From assembly GCF_009498035.1 (NCBI RefSeq), contig NZ_CP034550.1:558001-622000 (forward strand): a stretch of 64,000 bases of DNA. The letters run 5' to 3'. The stretch comes from Saccharothrix syringae. GTDB lineage: Bacteria > Actinomycetota > Actinomycetes > Mycobacteriales > Pseudonocardiaceae. How positions within the stretch are numbered: the first letter of the stretch is position 1; every line of letters starts with the position of its first letter. This document shows positions 44,190-52,154 of the stretch, piece by piece. A program made the position numbers and the translations under genes. The notes under the pieces were generated by a model that did not search any database, had not been told where the DNA came from, and worked only from the letters and a program-made list of their open reading frames with translations.

Positions 44190-44609
44190 CTCGGGGTGAA
44201 ATTGTCCACGATCGGCGCGGGCGCCGTCAGCGGCCCGCTCCGGTGGGCCGGCCGGCGGGACCGCGGGACCGGGCGGAACGGTCGCGGGCGGCTTCGCGCG
44301 CCGGCTTCGGTGCCCGCTTCGGTGCCGGGGCGGTCCGGCGGGCCGGGAACCCCGCGCGACGCGTCCCACCGGGCTCTAGCGCTTCGCGCCGGCGATGTCG
44401 ACGACACGGTCGGGTAGTCCCTGTGGACCGCCCGCCGTCACCCACAAGGTCACCCTTGCGAACACCGCTCGTGATGGCCGCTGATCAGGCGGTTTTCGCA
44501 GGACAAACGGGAGTTCACACGATGCGGTCGGCGCCCGGCGGGGTCCGGTTGACCGAGGTAACGATGTTCTGCGCAAGGCCCCGCACACACAGACCCAGGA
44601 GGTCTCACC

Positions 44610-45062
44610 ATGTTGCGCAGCATCATCCGACTCGTGGTCGCCGGCGCCGCGGCGCTGCCGATCCTGATCGGTGCCGCCGGCGTCGCCTCGGCCGACGCCG
44701 CCGACTACGACAACGGCTACGTGTCCGCCTCGGACGAGGGCTCGTACGTCTACCAGGTCTACTCGGGTTCCTCCGAGGAGGGGGACTACGCGTACTACCT
44801 GGAGGGCGCGCTGTACGCGGGCCACGAGGGCGCCGGCTACCTGAACACGGACTCGTTCGCGAACGAGGACGGTGCGTGCTACCACAACAGCTGGGGGTGG
44901 GCCGGTGATGACGGCTCGGCCGTCGGCCACACCAACAGCAGCGCCCACGACGAGAGCTACGTCGACTACGACGACGACTCGGACTACGGCGACTACGACG
45001 ATGACGACTACGACGACGGCTACCACGACGACGGCGACTGGGACGACTACGGGGACAACTGA
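44610..45062 (+). CDS. Secreted acidic Asp/Tyr/Gly-rich protein
   Basis: 150 residues. AGGAGG lies 8 nt before the ATG. Signal peptide MLRSIIRLVVAGAAALPILI, cleavage near ASA-DA. The mature chain has no Lys or Arg, one Cys, and many Tyr, Ser, Glu and Gly, ending in a ~50-residue tail of Asp/Tyr repeats (DDSDYGDYDDDDYDDGYHDD). Such a polyacidic tail could bind calcium or other cations at the cell surface; this is inference. The 44190-44609 gap holds its promoter (a TTGACC at 44548-44553 is a candidate -35) and no other supportable gene. Confidence 0.85.
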   Translation: MLRSIIRLVVAGAAALPILIGAAGVASADAADYDNGYVSASDEGSYVYQVYSGSSEEGDYAYYLEGALYAGHEGAGYLNTDSFANEDGACYHNSWGWAGDDGSAVGHTNSSAHDESYVDYDDDSDYGDYDDDDYDDGYHDDGDWDDYGDN

Positions 45063-45078
45063 GTCGGCTCCTGAGTGA

Positions 45079-45122
45079 CCGACGGGTGGGGTGGCGCCCG
45101 CGCCTGCCGCTCCACCCGTCCG
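45079..45122 (+). terminator. Hairpin after the acidic secreted protein gene
   Basis: GACGGGTGG (45081-45089) pairs with CCACCCGTC (45112-45120), 18 bp past the stop, with a 22-nt G+C-rich loop. Confidence 0.5.
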
Positions 45123-45490
45123 GCGCGGCCCGCCCGTCCCCGCGGCCGGTTCCGGCGCACCGGGTGCCCCGTGGCGGGCACCCGACGGGGTCGGGCCGGG
45201 TCGGGCGCGTCGTCCGGGCACCGGGGAAGCGGTGCGACCGCGCCGGCGCGGGAGGGCGCGGACGCGGCGGTGGCCGCACGACGCGTCCGCGCGGCCCGGG
45301 GTGTCGGCGAGCGGCGGTTCGGGGCGGCACCCGGGAGCCGGCCCCGAGCGGCCGACCCCACCACCGGGCCGCGCCCGCCGGGGACGGCGGGTCGACCCGC
45401 CCGAGCCCCCACCGGACCCCGGTGCCCGCCGCACCGGTCCGCTCGCGGTACCGCCGGGCGCGTGCCTCCCCGCCGGCCGGACGCGGCGGC
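45123..45490. other. Extremely G+C-rich gap with no supportable gene
   Basis: Several frames are open on both strands only because stop codons are rare at this base composition. None has a ribosome site with plausible protein composition, and all translations are Arg/Pro/Gly-rich low complexity. Confidence 0.5.
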
Positions 45491-46276
45491 TCAGCCCTCC
45501 GCCAGCACCCGCCGGACGAACCCGACCACGTCGGCCAGCACCTCGTCCGAGTTGGTCTCGTTGAACACCTCGTGCCGCGCACCGGGGTAGATCCGCTCCT
45601 CGAACCGCAGCCCGCGCAGCCGGTCGGTGCCGGTGCGGGTGTCGGCCAGGGGCACCAGCTCGTCGGCGTCGCCGTGCAGCCACAGCGTGGGCAGGTGCTC
45701 CAGCGTGGGCCCGTAGTTCACCTCGTCGAGCGCCCGCTCCAGCGCCTCCAGCGTCTCCCGCCGGAACGGCCCGTGCCAGACCAGCGGGTCGGCGGCGTAC
45801 CACTTGCCCACCTCGGGGTCGCGGGAGAGCGCGTCCGGGTCGACCGGCGCGTCGGGCACCTCCGGCAGCGAGAGCGCGTCCACCCCCTGCCACGTGCCCA
45901 GCACGGGTGCGGAGAGCACCAGCGCGGCCAGCGGGTGCAGCTGCGCGTAGCGGGCGGCGACCAGCCCGCCCACGCCGTGCCCGACGAGCACCACCGGCAG
46001 GTCGACGGCCGCCGACGAGACCGCGGCCGCCACGTCGGCGACCACGCCGTCGAAGTCGGTGACCAGGGCCCGCTCGCCGGCCGAGCCGCCGTGCCCGACG
46101 AGGTCGGGCGCCACCACCAGGGCACCCGCCGCCACCAGGGCGTCGGCCACGTGCCCGTACCGGCCGCCGTGCTCGCCGTGCCCGTGCACGAGGACGGCCA
46201 GCCAGGAGGCGTCGAGGTTGGACCAGGTGCGGACCGCGAGCTCACCCGCGTGGCCCGGGACGTTGGACTCGATCAC
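45491..46276 (-). CDS. Alpha/beta hydrolase (monoacylglycerol-lipase-like) lacking the serine nucleophile
   Basis: 261 residues from a GTG. Typical Hydrolase_4 layout: LVHGHGEHGGRYGHVADALV (oxyanion region), APDLVGHGGS, the nucleophile elbow, Asp in LHGDADELVP and His in GARHEVFNE. The elbow reads VGHGVGG, with Gly101 (codon GGC at 45974-45976) where the family has serine (GHSxGG). As written it should not hydrolyse esters. It could be a pseudoenzyme or a sequencing error. Its start directly abuts the stop of the upstream DUF4232 lipoprotein gene. Confidence 0.85.
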   Translation of the reverse strand: MIESNVPGHAGELAVRTWSNLDASWLAVLVHGHGEHGGRYGHVADALVAAGALVVAPDLVGHGGSAGERALVTDFDGVVADVAAAVSSAAVDLPVVLVGHGVGGLVAARYAQLHPLAALVLSAPVLGTWQGVDALSLPEVPDAPVDPDALSRDPEVGKWYAADPLVWHGPFRRETLEALERALDEVNYGPTLEHLPTLWLHGDADELVPLADTRTGTDRLRGLRFEERIYPGARHEVFNETNSDEVLADVVGFVRRVLAEG

Positions 46277-46876
46277 CTAGGCAGCGTAGAACGCGCTGAT
46301 CTCGATGCGCCCACCGCCGCACACCGGCCCCAGCCCCCACTCCAGGCTCATCGGCTGGGTGTCGTCCGGCGGGATGGCCCTGGCCCGCGCCGCCTCGGGC
46401 TGGCACGGCCCGTCCACCGGCTCCGCGTCGGTCGGCACCACGGTCCAGTGCAGGTTGGCCGCCGCCCTGGCCTTCGGGGGCACCACGACCGGCGCCGGCC
46501 CGGGGTCGGGCGTGCGCTGGAGGTCGGTGGGCACCGGCTGCCCGGAGGCGTCGAGGAGCTGGAGGCCGCTGTACCCGCTGAGGGTGCACGGCGCCGGCCC
46601 GTTGTTGGTCACCACGAGCTTGGCGTACCGGTTGCCCGCGCCCGAGTCGCCGGGCTGCACCTCGGCCGCCAGCACCGCGGCGGTGCACCGGCCGGACGCC
46701 TGGGGGGTCGACGCGGCGGGCGTCGACGCCGGCGTGGGCGCCGGCGGCGCGGCCGCCGTGGTACCGCTCCCCGAGCCGGGCGCCACCGGAACCGTCGACC
46801 GCCCGGCCTGCTGGTCGGGGTTGCCGCACGCGGTGAGCGCGACCGCGAGGGCGCCGAACGCGACGAGTCGCCTCAT
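46277..46876 (-). CDS. DUF4232 lipoprotein
   Basis: 199 residues. Lipobox VALTAC-GN (Cys17) after a short hydrophobic signal, a Pro/Ala/Thr-rich linker (about 25-60), then a DUF4232 domain with CTAAVLAAEVQPGDSGAGNR, LVVTNNGPAPCTLSGYSGLQ and a Cys near the end. Probably extracytoplasmic ligand-binding or wall-associated; role unknown. Coupled to the serine-less hydrolase downstream. Confidence 0.88.
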   Translation of the reverse strand: MRRLVAFGALAVALTACGNPDQQAGRSTVPVAPGSGSGTTAAAPPAPTPASTPAASTPQASGRCTAAVLAAEVQPGDSGAGNRYAKLVVTNNGPAPCTLSGYSGLQLLDASGQPVPTDLQRTPDPGPAPVVVPPKARAAANLHWTVVPTDAEPVDGPCQPEAARARAIPPDDTQPMSLEWGLGPVCGGGRIEISAFYAA

Positions 46877-46975
46877 GATCCACCTCCTGGCTCGGACGAG
46901 TGGTCCTACCCCGAGGACGTACCCGGCAGCCGGTGGGTTGGCTCGATCGGCGAAAAATTCACCGGATCGGGGAAA

Positions 46976-48040
46976 TCACGGGCGGTTCTCGACCCAGCCG
47001 TCGCCGAGCACGGGCATGTCGTCGCCCACCTCGGAGGTCCACAGGTAGGTCCAGCAGACCCGCCCGTCGGGCAGCGCGACGCGGACGCGCGTGTACTCGT
47101 CGCCCTCGTACCCGTCGAGCACGGGCAGGGCGTCCTCGGGGTTGGCCAGCCGCAGCAGGTGGCCGGGCACGTCCGGGCCGCCCGCGGGCCGCAGCGCGGG
47201 GTAGCCCCGGCCGGTGTCGTGCAGCACGCCGGGCAGCCGGGCGGGCACCGGGTCGCCCAGCACGAACGGCTCGACCAGGTGCCACGCGCTCATGCCGGGC
47301 TGGAGGGTGCCGTAGACGAACAGCCGGTCGGGCCAGTCGTCCGGCGACGGGTCGCCGTGCACCGGGGTCACGTCCAGGCCGTCGGTGTCGGCGGGCCGCC
47401 CGCCCAGCCGGTGGGCGCGGCGCTGGTCCACGTCGGCGCAGCGCACCGGCCTGCCGTTGACCAGCAGGGGCATCCGCCTGCGGCCCGCGCCGGTGTAGGC
47501 CAGCACGGAGTCGACCACGCCGCCGTTGAACAGGGTGACCCGGCCGGTGCGCAGCCGGACGAGCCGGTAGCGCAGGCCCCGGCCCTCGCAGCGGTCGAGC
47601 ACCCGCAGCTGCTCCGCGGTGGCGAACCACACCGCGTGCTCCTCCTCGACGCCCGGCGCGGCGGCGAGCGTCGCCGGCCGCTGGCCGTCGGTCTTGCGCA
47701 GGCCCGCCGCCCACACCGCGGCGATCCCCTCGCAGCGGGCCCTCAGCACCACCGCCGGGCCGGTGAGTCCGAGTTCCTCGCGCAGCCACGTGACCTTGGC
47801 GGGGTTGGCGTTGGAGCCGTAGGCCAGCACCGGCATCCGGCCCGCCAGGGGCGGTTCGCCGTGCGCGGCCAGCCAGTCGTCGAGGTCCCGCCCGTCCGGG
47901 GCGACGCGCCACCCCGACACGGCGCCCGGGTCGGGGGTGACCGGCCAGCCGGCGCCGTCGAGGTGCACGAAGCAGTGTCCCGGCCGAGCTCCCGGATAGG
48001 GCTCGGCCGGGTGACTATCGTCCGTGAAGGGCTGCGTCAT
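46976..48040 (-). CDS. Tandem gamma-glutamylcyclotransferase-like protein
   Basis: 354 residues with two GGCT/AIG2 beta-barrel domains. The first (about 65-190) starts at VLAYGSNANPAKVTWL and contains the RCEGIAAVWAAGL and CEGRGLRYRLVRL segments. The second (about 240-350) starts at LFVYGTLQPGMSAWHL and carries LDGYEGDEYTR with the putative catalytic Glu. Each has the Y-G-(S/T) substrate loop. Most family members have one domain. Activity on gamma-glutamyl or related amides is inferred. Confidence 0.8.
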   Translation of the reverse strand: MTQPFTDDSHPAEPYPGARPGHCFVHLDGAGWPVTPDPGAVSGWRVAPDGRDLDDWLAAHGEPPLAGRMPVLAYGSNANPAKVTWLREELGLTGPAVVLRARCEGIAAVWAAGLRKTDGQRPATLAAAPGVEEEHAVWFATAEQLRVLDRCEGRGLRYRLVRLRTGRVTLFNGGVVDSVLAYTGAGRRRMPLLVNGRPVRCADVDQRRAHRLGGRPADTDGLDVTPVHGDPSPDDWPDRLFVYGTLQPGMSAWHLVEPFVLGDPVPARLPGVLHDTGRGYPALRPAGGPDVPGHLLRLANPEDALPVLDGYEGDEYTRVRVALPDGRVCWTYLWTSEVGDDMPVLGDGWVENRP

Positions 48041-48191
48041 GACCCCATTCTGGCAAAGCTCACGTGGAATTCACCGGGCGTTGGGTTCGCCGGTTCGGGC
48101 AGAGGTCCGACGTCCGGGCCTCCCGACCGGGGCGAACACCGACGACCGGTCCGTCTCGGGCGGTACGGGTCGGAGGACTGGACGTGACCTG

Positions 48192-48575
48192 TCACACGTT
48201 CTCCGCGCGCCGCGCGTCGTAGGCCCGCTGGGCCGCGACCAGGCTCGGGAGGTTGTCCTCGATCCAGGTGAACAGTCCGCTGATCCGCTCCGCGATCTGG
48301 GTACCCAGAGGGGTGAGGGAGTAGTCCACCCGCGGTGGGATCACCGGGTGGACCTCGCGGTGCACCAGGCCGTCGCGCTCCAGCGCCTGCAGCGTCTGGG
48401 CGAGCATCTTCTCGCTCACGCCGGCCACCTCGCGGCGCAGCTCGCCGAACCGCAGCCCGCCGCCCAGCAGCCTGGCGAGCACGAGGGTGCCCCACCGGCT
48501 CGTGGCGTGGTCGGCGATCAGGCGGGACGGGCAGTTGTGGTCGTACACATCACCCCGGGTATCCACGCGCCCCAC
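48192..48575 (-). CDS. HxlR-family regulator (QorR/YtfH-like)
   Basis: 127 residues; start uncertain among several GTG codons near 48566-48575. Winged helix with the family CPSRLIADHATSRWGTLVLA N-terminus, carrying the redox-sensitive cysteine of QorR-type proteins (NCPS), and RFGELRREVAGVSEKMLAQTLQALERDGLVHRE. Divergent from an NmrA-type quinone reductase gene over an AAGTACC/GGTACTT inverted repeat, the QorR-QorB arrangement. Confidence 0.9.
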   Translation of the reverse strand: MGRVDTRGDVYDHNCPSRLIADHATSRWGTLVLARLLGGGLRFGELRREVAGVSEKMLAQTLQALERDGLVHREVHPVIPPRVDYSLTPLGTQIAERISGLFTWIEDNLPSLVAAQRAYDARRAENV

Positions 48576-48599
48576 CCTAGCTGGATGCTTTCCGATCCG

Positions 48600-48628
48600 T
48601 AAGTACCCAACGAAAAGGTAGGTACTTT
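48600..48628. promoter_or_regulatory. HxlR/QorR-type operator
   Basis: AAGTACC (48601-48607) and GGTACTT (48621-48627) form an inverted repeat with 13-bp spacing in the A/T-rich divergent promoter region, where HxlR proteins normally bind. Confidence 0.65.
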
Positions 48629-48661
48629 CGAATAGTTAGCTTTCGCCCTAGCGTCGGCGGC

Positions 48662-49459
48662 ATGAAGACGTTGATCACCGGCGCGGCCGGTCACCTCGGT
48701 TCCGCGATCCTGCGGCACGCCCTCGAGCGCATCCCGGCCGAGCGGCTGGCCGTGTCCACCCGCCGGCCCGAACAGCTCGGCGACGTCGGCGTCGAGGTGC
48801 GCGCCGGCGACTTCGCCGGCGACCTCTCGCGGACCTTCGAGGGGGTGGACAGGCTGCTCATCGTGTCCGCGGACGGCCCGGACGAGCAGCGCACCGCCGC
48901 CCAGCGGGCCGCCGTGCGCGCCGCCGCCGAGGCGGGGGTCCGGCACCTGGTCTACACCTCGGTCACCGACGCCGACACCTCGCCGCTGGTCCTGGCCGCG
49001 GTGCACAAGGCCACCGAGGAGGCGATCCGGGAGAGCGGCGTGCCGTTCACCTTCCTGCGCAACGGCATGTACCACGAGAACTACCTCCACCCCGGCCCGA
49101 TCACCACCGCCGCGGGCGACGGGCGGGTCGCCAGCGCGGCCCGGGACGACCTGGCGCTGGCCGCGGCGGTCGTGCTGAGCACCCCGGGTCACGAGGGCGC
49201 GGTCTACGAGCTGACCGGGCCGCGGGCGTGGAGCTTCGACGAGCTGGCCGCGCTGCGGGGCACCACGCACACCAGGGTGACCGCGGCCGAGCGGGTCGCC
49301 GCGCTGGAGGGCTTCGGCCTGCCCGGCTTCCTGGCCGAGCTGCTGACCGACATCGAGGTCAACATCGGGCGCGGGGTGCTCGCCGACGTGCGGCCGGACC
49401 TGGAGAAGCTGATCGGCCGCCCGGCGACCACGATCGAGGACGCCGTGCGCGCCCGGTAA
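48662..49459 (+). CDS. NAD(P)H:quinone reductase-like SDR (QorB/YtfG type)
   Basis: 265 residues of the NmrA-like atypical SDR family: dinucleotide motif TLITGAAGHLGSAIL at the N-terminus, STRRPEQL, VDRLLIVSADGPDEQRTAAQ, HLVYTSVTDADTSPL, FTFLRNGMYHENYLHPGP. It reduces quinones or toxic carbonyls and is usually induced by quinone or electrophile stress through the adjacent HxlR regulator. Confidence 0.92.
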   Translation: MKTLITGAAGHLGSAILRHALERIPAERLAVSTRRPEQLGDVGVEVRAGDFAGDLSRTFEGVDRLLIVSADGPDEQRTAAQRAAVRAAAEAGVRHLVYTSVTDADTSPLVLAAVHKATEEAIRESGVPFTFLRNGMYHENYLHPGPITTAAGDGRVASAARDDLALAAAVVLSTPGHEGAVYELTGPRAWSFDELAALRGTTHTRVTAAERVAALEGFGLPGFLAELLTDIEVNIGRGVLADVRPDLEKLIGRPATTIEDAVRAR

Positions 49460-49464
49460 CGGCG

Positions 49465-49490
49465 GAGGGGCCGCCGGGCGGCGGCCCCTC
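49465..49490. terminator. Bidirectional terminator between qorB-like and LysR genes
   Basis: GAGGGGCCGCC and GGCGGCCCCTC around GGGC. The right arm overlaps the LysR stop codon. Confidence 0.75.
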
Positions 49491-50478
49491 AGGTCTGGTC
49501 CAGCATCAGCGCCGCGTCGATCTCCCGGTGCGCCTTCGGGTGCTCCTCCCACCACTTCGCGTAGCCGGGGTTGCGGGGCAGCACCGCCCGGTACGCGCGG
49601 GCCGCGGCGGCGAACACGTCGTGGGCCCGCCCGGCGGCGGGTCCCTCGCGCCGGGTGGCCAGCATCAGGTCCACCATGATCGGCGCGCCGCGCAGGGGCC
49701 GGACGACGATCCCGTCGCCGCTGCGCGACTGGGGCAGCGCGAACGACACCGCGCCGTTGGCGACCAGGCTGCGCGCGGTGCTGGCCTCGGTGACGTGGTG
49801 GGTGAGGCGGGGCGTGAACCCGGCCTCCGCGCACGCGGTGAAGATCTGGATGCGGTTGCCGACGAACTCGTCCGGCGGCGACACCCAGTCCCGGTCGGCC
49901 AGCCGCGCCAGCTCCACCTCCTCCTGCGCGGCCAGCGGGTCGTCCTCCGGCAGCGCCACGAACTGCGGCTCGCTGACCAGCCGCCGGATCTCCAGGCCGC
50001 GCAGCTCGCGCCGCTCCAGCCCCTCGAACCGGTCCAGCACCCCCAGGTGGACCTGCCCGGACACCAGCAGCTCCAGCAGGTCCGACGCGCCGGGCGCGAT
50101 CTCGGTGCGGACCCCCGTGCACGGGATCACCCGCCGCAGCTCCTCCACGAAGTGCCCGAAGAACAGCGTGGGCACCCCGCCGACCAGCAGCGGACCGGGC
50201 GTGCCGTCCCGGCTGCGCTGCCGGGCCAGGCAGACGAGCTGGTCCACCTCGTCGAGCACCAGCCGGGCCGTGCCGACGACCTGCCTGCCCAGGTCGGTGG
50301 GCGGCGAGCCGCCGGGGGTGCGGTCGAACAGCCTGCCGCCGACGATCCGCTCGACGGTGCGCAGCTGGGCGCTCATCGCGGGCTGCGTGAGCCCCAGTCG
50401 GGTGGCGGCCTTGGTCAGGCTGCCCTCTTCGGCGATCGCGCAGACCGCGCGCAGGTGGCGGAGTTCCAGCTCGGGCAT
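49489..50478 (-). CDS. LysR-family regulator
   Basis: 329 residues. N-terminal winged HTH (ELELRHLRAVCAIAEEGSLT, KAATRLGLTQPAMSAQLRTV) and a periplasmic-binding-like effector domain with GPLLVGGVPTLFFGHFVEEL. It transcribes away from the micro-ORF unit at 50567, across an 88-bp gap containing palindromic elements. No other target gene is adjacent, so it may control that unit. No co-inducer can be inferred. Confidence 0.9.
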   Translation of the reverse strand: MPELELRHLRAVCAIAEEGSLTKAATRLGLTQPAMSAQLRTVERIVGGRLFDRTPGGSPPTDLGRQVVGTARLVLDEVDQLVCLARQRSRDGTPGPLLVGGVPTLFFGHFVEELRRVIPCTGVRTEIAPGASDLLELLVSGQVHLGVLDRFEGLERRELRGLEIRRLVSEPQFVALPEDDPLAAQEEVELARLADRDWVSPPDEFVGNRIQIFTACAEAGFTPRLTHHVTEASTARSLVANGAVSFALPQSRSGDGIVVRPLRGAPIMVDLMLATRREGPAAGRAHDVFAAAARAYRAVLPRNPGYAKWWEEHPKAHREIDAALMLDQT

Positions 50479-50566
50479 AAAACCTGTGTATCCCCCTTTC
50501 GTATGAGCCGCCAGCCTCCACGGGCGTCATAGTTGGCGGAGTCCCCAGCGTTGTGGAGGAGAACGG

Positions 50567-50593
50567 ATGCGCCGCTTGAGCCAGATCTACTAG
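50567..50593 (+). CDS. Possible 8-residue micro-ORF (leader peptide?)
   Basis: MRRLSQIY followed by TAG. A perfect GGAGGAG site (50555-50561) lies 5 nt before the ATG, which is much better than most real genes in this window. It lies upstream of a second small ORF and a strong terminator, and faces a LysR gene. It could be a leader or regulatory peptide, or the frameshifted start of a decayed gene. Confidence 0.35.
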   Translation: MRRLSQIY

Positions 50594-50609
50594 GAGTGCG
50601 GCAGGAGCC

Positions 50610-50774
50610 ATGGCCGCGCCGGACCACGTCCTCACCGACGGGACCGGGCGATCCCCGGGTTCACCGCTTACGCGGGCGGTGCCCGGGTGGCGCCGGGGGT
50701 CCGGTGGCGCGCCAGGGGGTGCGTGGCGGACGTCCCCACCCCGTTCGGGGCCGCCGGTCGTGACTGCGGAGTAG
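50610..50774 (+). CDS. Possible 54-residue small protein
   Basis: ATG at 50610 with AGGAG 3-7 nt upstream; 54 codons ending in a TAG inside the terminator loop. The product (MAAPDHVLTDGTGRSPGSPL...) is Pro/Gly/Arg-rich with no family. The stop lying in the terminator and the two consecutive ribosome sites argue for a real transcript, but composition is uninformative. Confidence 0.3.
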   Translation: MAAPDHVLTDGTGRSPGSPLTRAVPGWRRGSGGAPGGAWRTSPPRSGPPVVTAE

Positions 50775-50788
50775 CGACCGGCGGCCCC
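50747..50788 (+). terminator. Strong terminator ending the micro-ORF unit
   Basis: Perfect 14-bp arms GGGGCCGCCGGTCG (50747-50760) and CGACCGGCGGCCCC (50775-50788). It marks the end of a plus-strand transcript beginning somewhere in 50480-50560, where no conventional gene is present. Confidence 0.75.
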
Positions 50789-50840
50789 GTCGCACCTCCC
50801 CGTCCGGCGGGCGGGCCGTCTCCTCGGTAACGTCGGTGGC

Positions 50841-51266
50841 ATGTCAGTGGTGGACAGCCCCGTCGACTGGGTGAACGAGCACATCCGCAGGTACGTCGAG
50901 ACCGGTGGCGCCGAGGGGCACGAGTGGCGCCCCGGCGTCTACACGCTCCTGCTGACCACGAAGGGCCGCAAGTCCGGCCAGCCGCGCCGCACCGCGCTGA
51001 TCTACCAGCCGCACGGCGACGCCTACGTGGTGATCGCCTCCAACGGCGGCTCGCCCGACCACCCGGCCTGGTTCAAGAACGTCCAGCGGGACGACTCGGT
51101 CGAGGTCCAGGTGGCCGCGGACGTGTTCCGCGCGCGGGCGCGGGTGGCGACCGCCGAGGAGCGCCCGGAGCTGTGGAGGCTGATGAACGAGGTGTGGCCG
51201 GCCTACGAGGAGTACGCGGCGAAGACCGACCGCGAGATCCCCGTGGTGGTGCTGGAGCGGGTCTAG
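50841..51266 (+). CDS. Deazaflavin (F420)-dependent nitroreductase-family protein
   Basis: 141 residues of the DDN/DUF385 split-beta-barrel family. Seen: GVYTLLLTTKGRKSGQPRRT, ALIYQPHGDAYVVIASNGGS and HPAWFKNVQRDDSVEVQV, with the conserved KGRKSG and WFKN motifs that bind F420. Reduces quinones or nitro compounds. Its stop overlaps that of the convergent phzF gene. Confidence 0.92.
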   Translation: MSVVDSPVDWVNEHIRRYVETGGAEGHEWRPGVYTLLLTTKGRKSGQPRRTALIYQPHGDAYVVIASNGGSPDHPAWFKNVQRDDSVEVQVAADVFRARARVATAEERPELWRLMNEVWPAYEEYAAKTDREIPVVVLERV

Positions 51267-52078
51267 ATCCGCACCGCCGCCCCGGTCACCGACACCCGCG
51301 GGTCGTCGGCGGGGGCCCGGACCTCCAGCGTGCTCGGCCGCCCCATGTCCACGCCCTGGTGGATGGTCAGCTCGCCGGACGGGGGCAGCTCGCCGAGGGT
51401 CCGCAGGTAGCCGCCGAACGCCGCCGCGGCCGCGCCGGTGGCCGGGTCCTCCACCACGCCGCCGACCGGGAACGGGTCCCGCGCGTCGAACACGTCGGCC
51501 GAGCGCCGGTGCACCAGGTGCGCGGTCAGCGCGCCGTGCGCCCGCAGCAGGTCGCCGAGCGCGTCGAAGTCGTAGTCCAGGCCGGCCAGCCGCTCGCGCG
51601 TGCGCACGACCAGCACCAGGTGCCGCGCCCCGCCGAACGCCCAGTGCGGCGGGTAGCGCGGGTCCAGGTCGTCGGCCGACCACCGCAGCGCCGCCAGCGC
51701 GGCCGCCACGTCCTCGGGCGAGGCGGGCTCCGACGAGGTGGGCACGCTGGTCAGCGTGGCCGTGCCGGGCGCGGTGTCGACCTCGACCAGGCCGGCCGGC
51801 GTGCGGAACCGCAGCAGGCCGGGCCGCTCCAGCGCGACCGCCGCGGCCACGGTCGCGTGCCCGCAGAACGGCACCTCCACCAGCGGGCTGAAGTAGCGCA
51901 CGTCGAACTCGCGCTCGTCGGCGCCGGGGAAGACGAAGGCGGTCTCGGAGTAGCCGACCTCGGCGGCGATGCGGAGCATGGCCGCGTCGTCCAACCCGGT
52001 AGCGTCCAGCACGACCCCGGCCGGGTTGCCGCCCGCCGGGTCGGTGGTGAAGGAGCTGTAGCGGAGCACTTCGGTCAT
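51263..52078 (-). CDS. PhzF-family isomerase
   Basis: 271 residues from the ATG at 52078; six upstream codons are also open. Diaminopimelate-epimerase-like double fold with SFTTDPAGGNPAGVVLD, the catalytic Glu in VGYSETAFVF, PFCGHATVAAAVAL and VEDPATGAAAAAFGGYL. No phenazine genes are nearby, so it is a generic PhzF homologue of unknown substrate. Divergent from a LysR gene. Confidence 0.92.
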   Translation of the reverse strand: MTEVLRYSSFTTDPAGGNPAGVVLDATGLDDAAMLRIAAEVGYSETAFVFPGADEREFDVRYFSPLVEVPFCGHATVAAAVALERPGLLRFRTPAGLVEVDTAPGTATLTSVPTSSEPASPEDVAAALAALRWSADDLDPRYPPHWAFGGARHLVLVVRTRERLAGLDYDFDALGDLLRAHGALTAHLVHRRSADVFDARDPFPVGGVVEDPATGAAAAAFGGYLRTLGELPPSGELTIHQGVDMGRPSTLEVRAPADDPRVSVTGAAVRI

Positions 52079-52154
52079 GCGCACAGCGTCCCCCACGAGC
52101 TGTCATCGAGTCCAACGATTCCTTGCGAACGGCCCTATCGGTATTGTCGATCGG

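Noticed and set aside
44190..44369. 60-residue N-terminal extension of the gene at 43392-44189
   Set aside because: The extension is Pro/Arg-rich low complexity, and the sequence just before 44189 is comparatively A/T-rich, more like a promoter.
45086..48187. A 1033-codon open frame on the plus strand
   Set aside because: It runs antisense to four well-supported genes, has low-complexity composition and no ribosome site.
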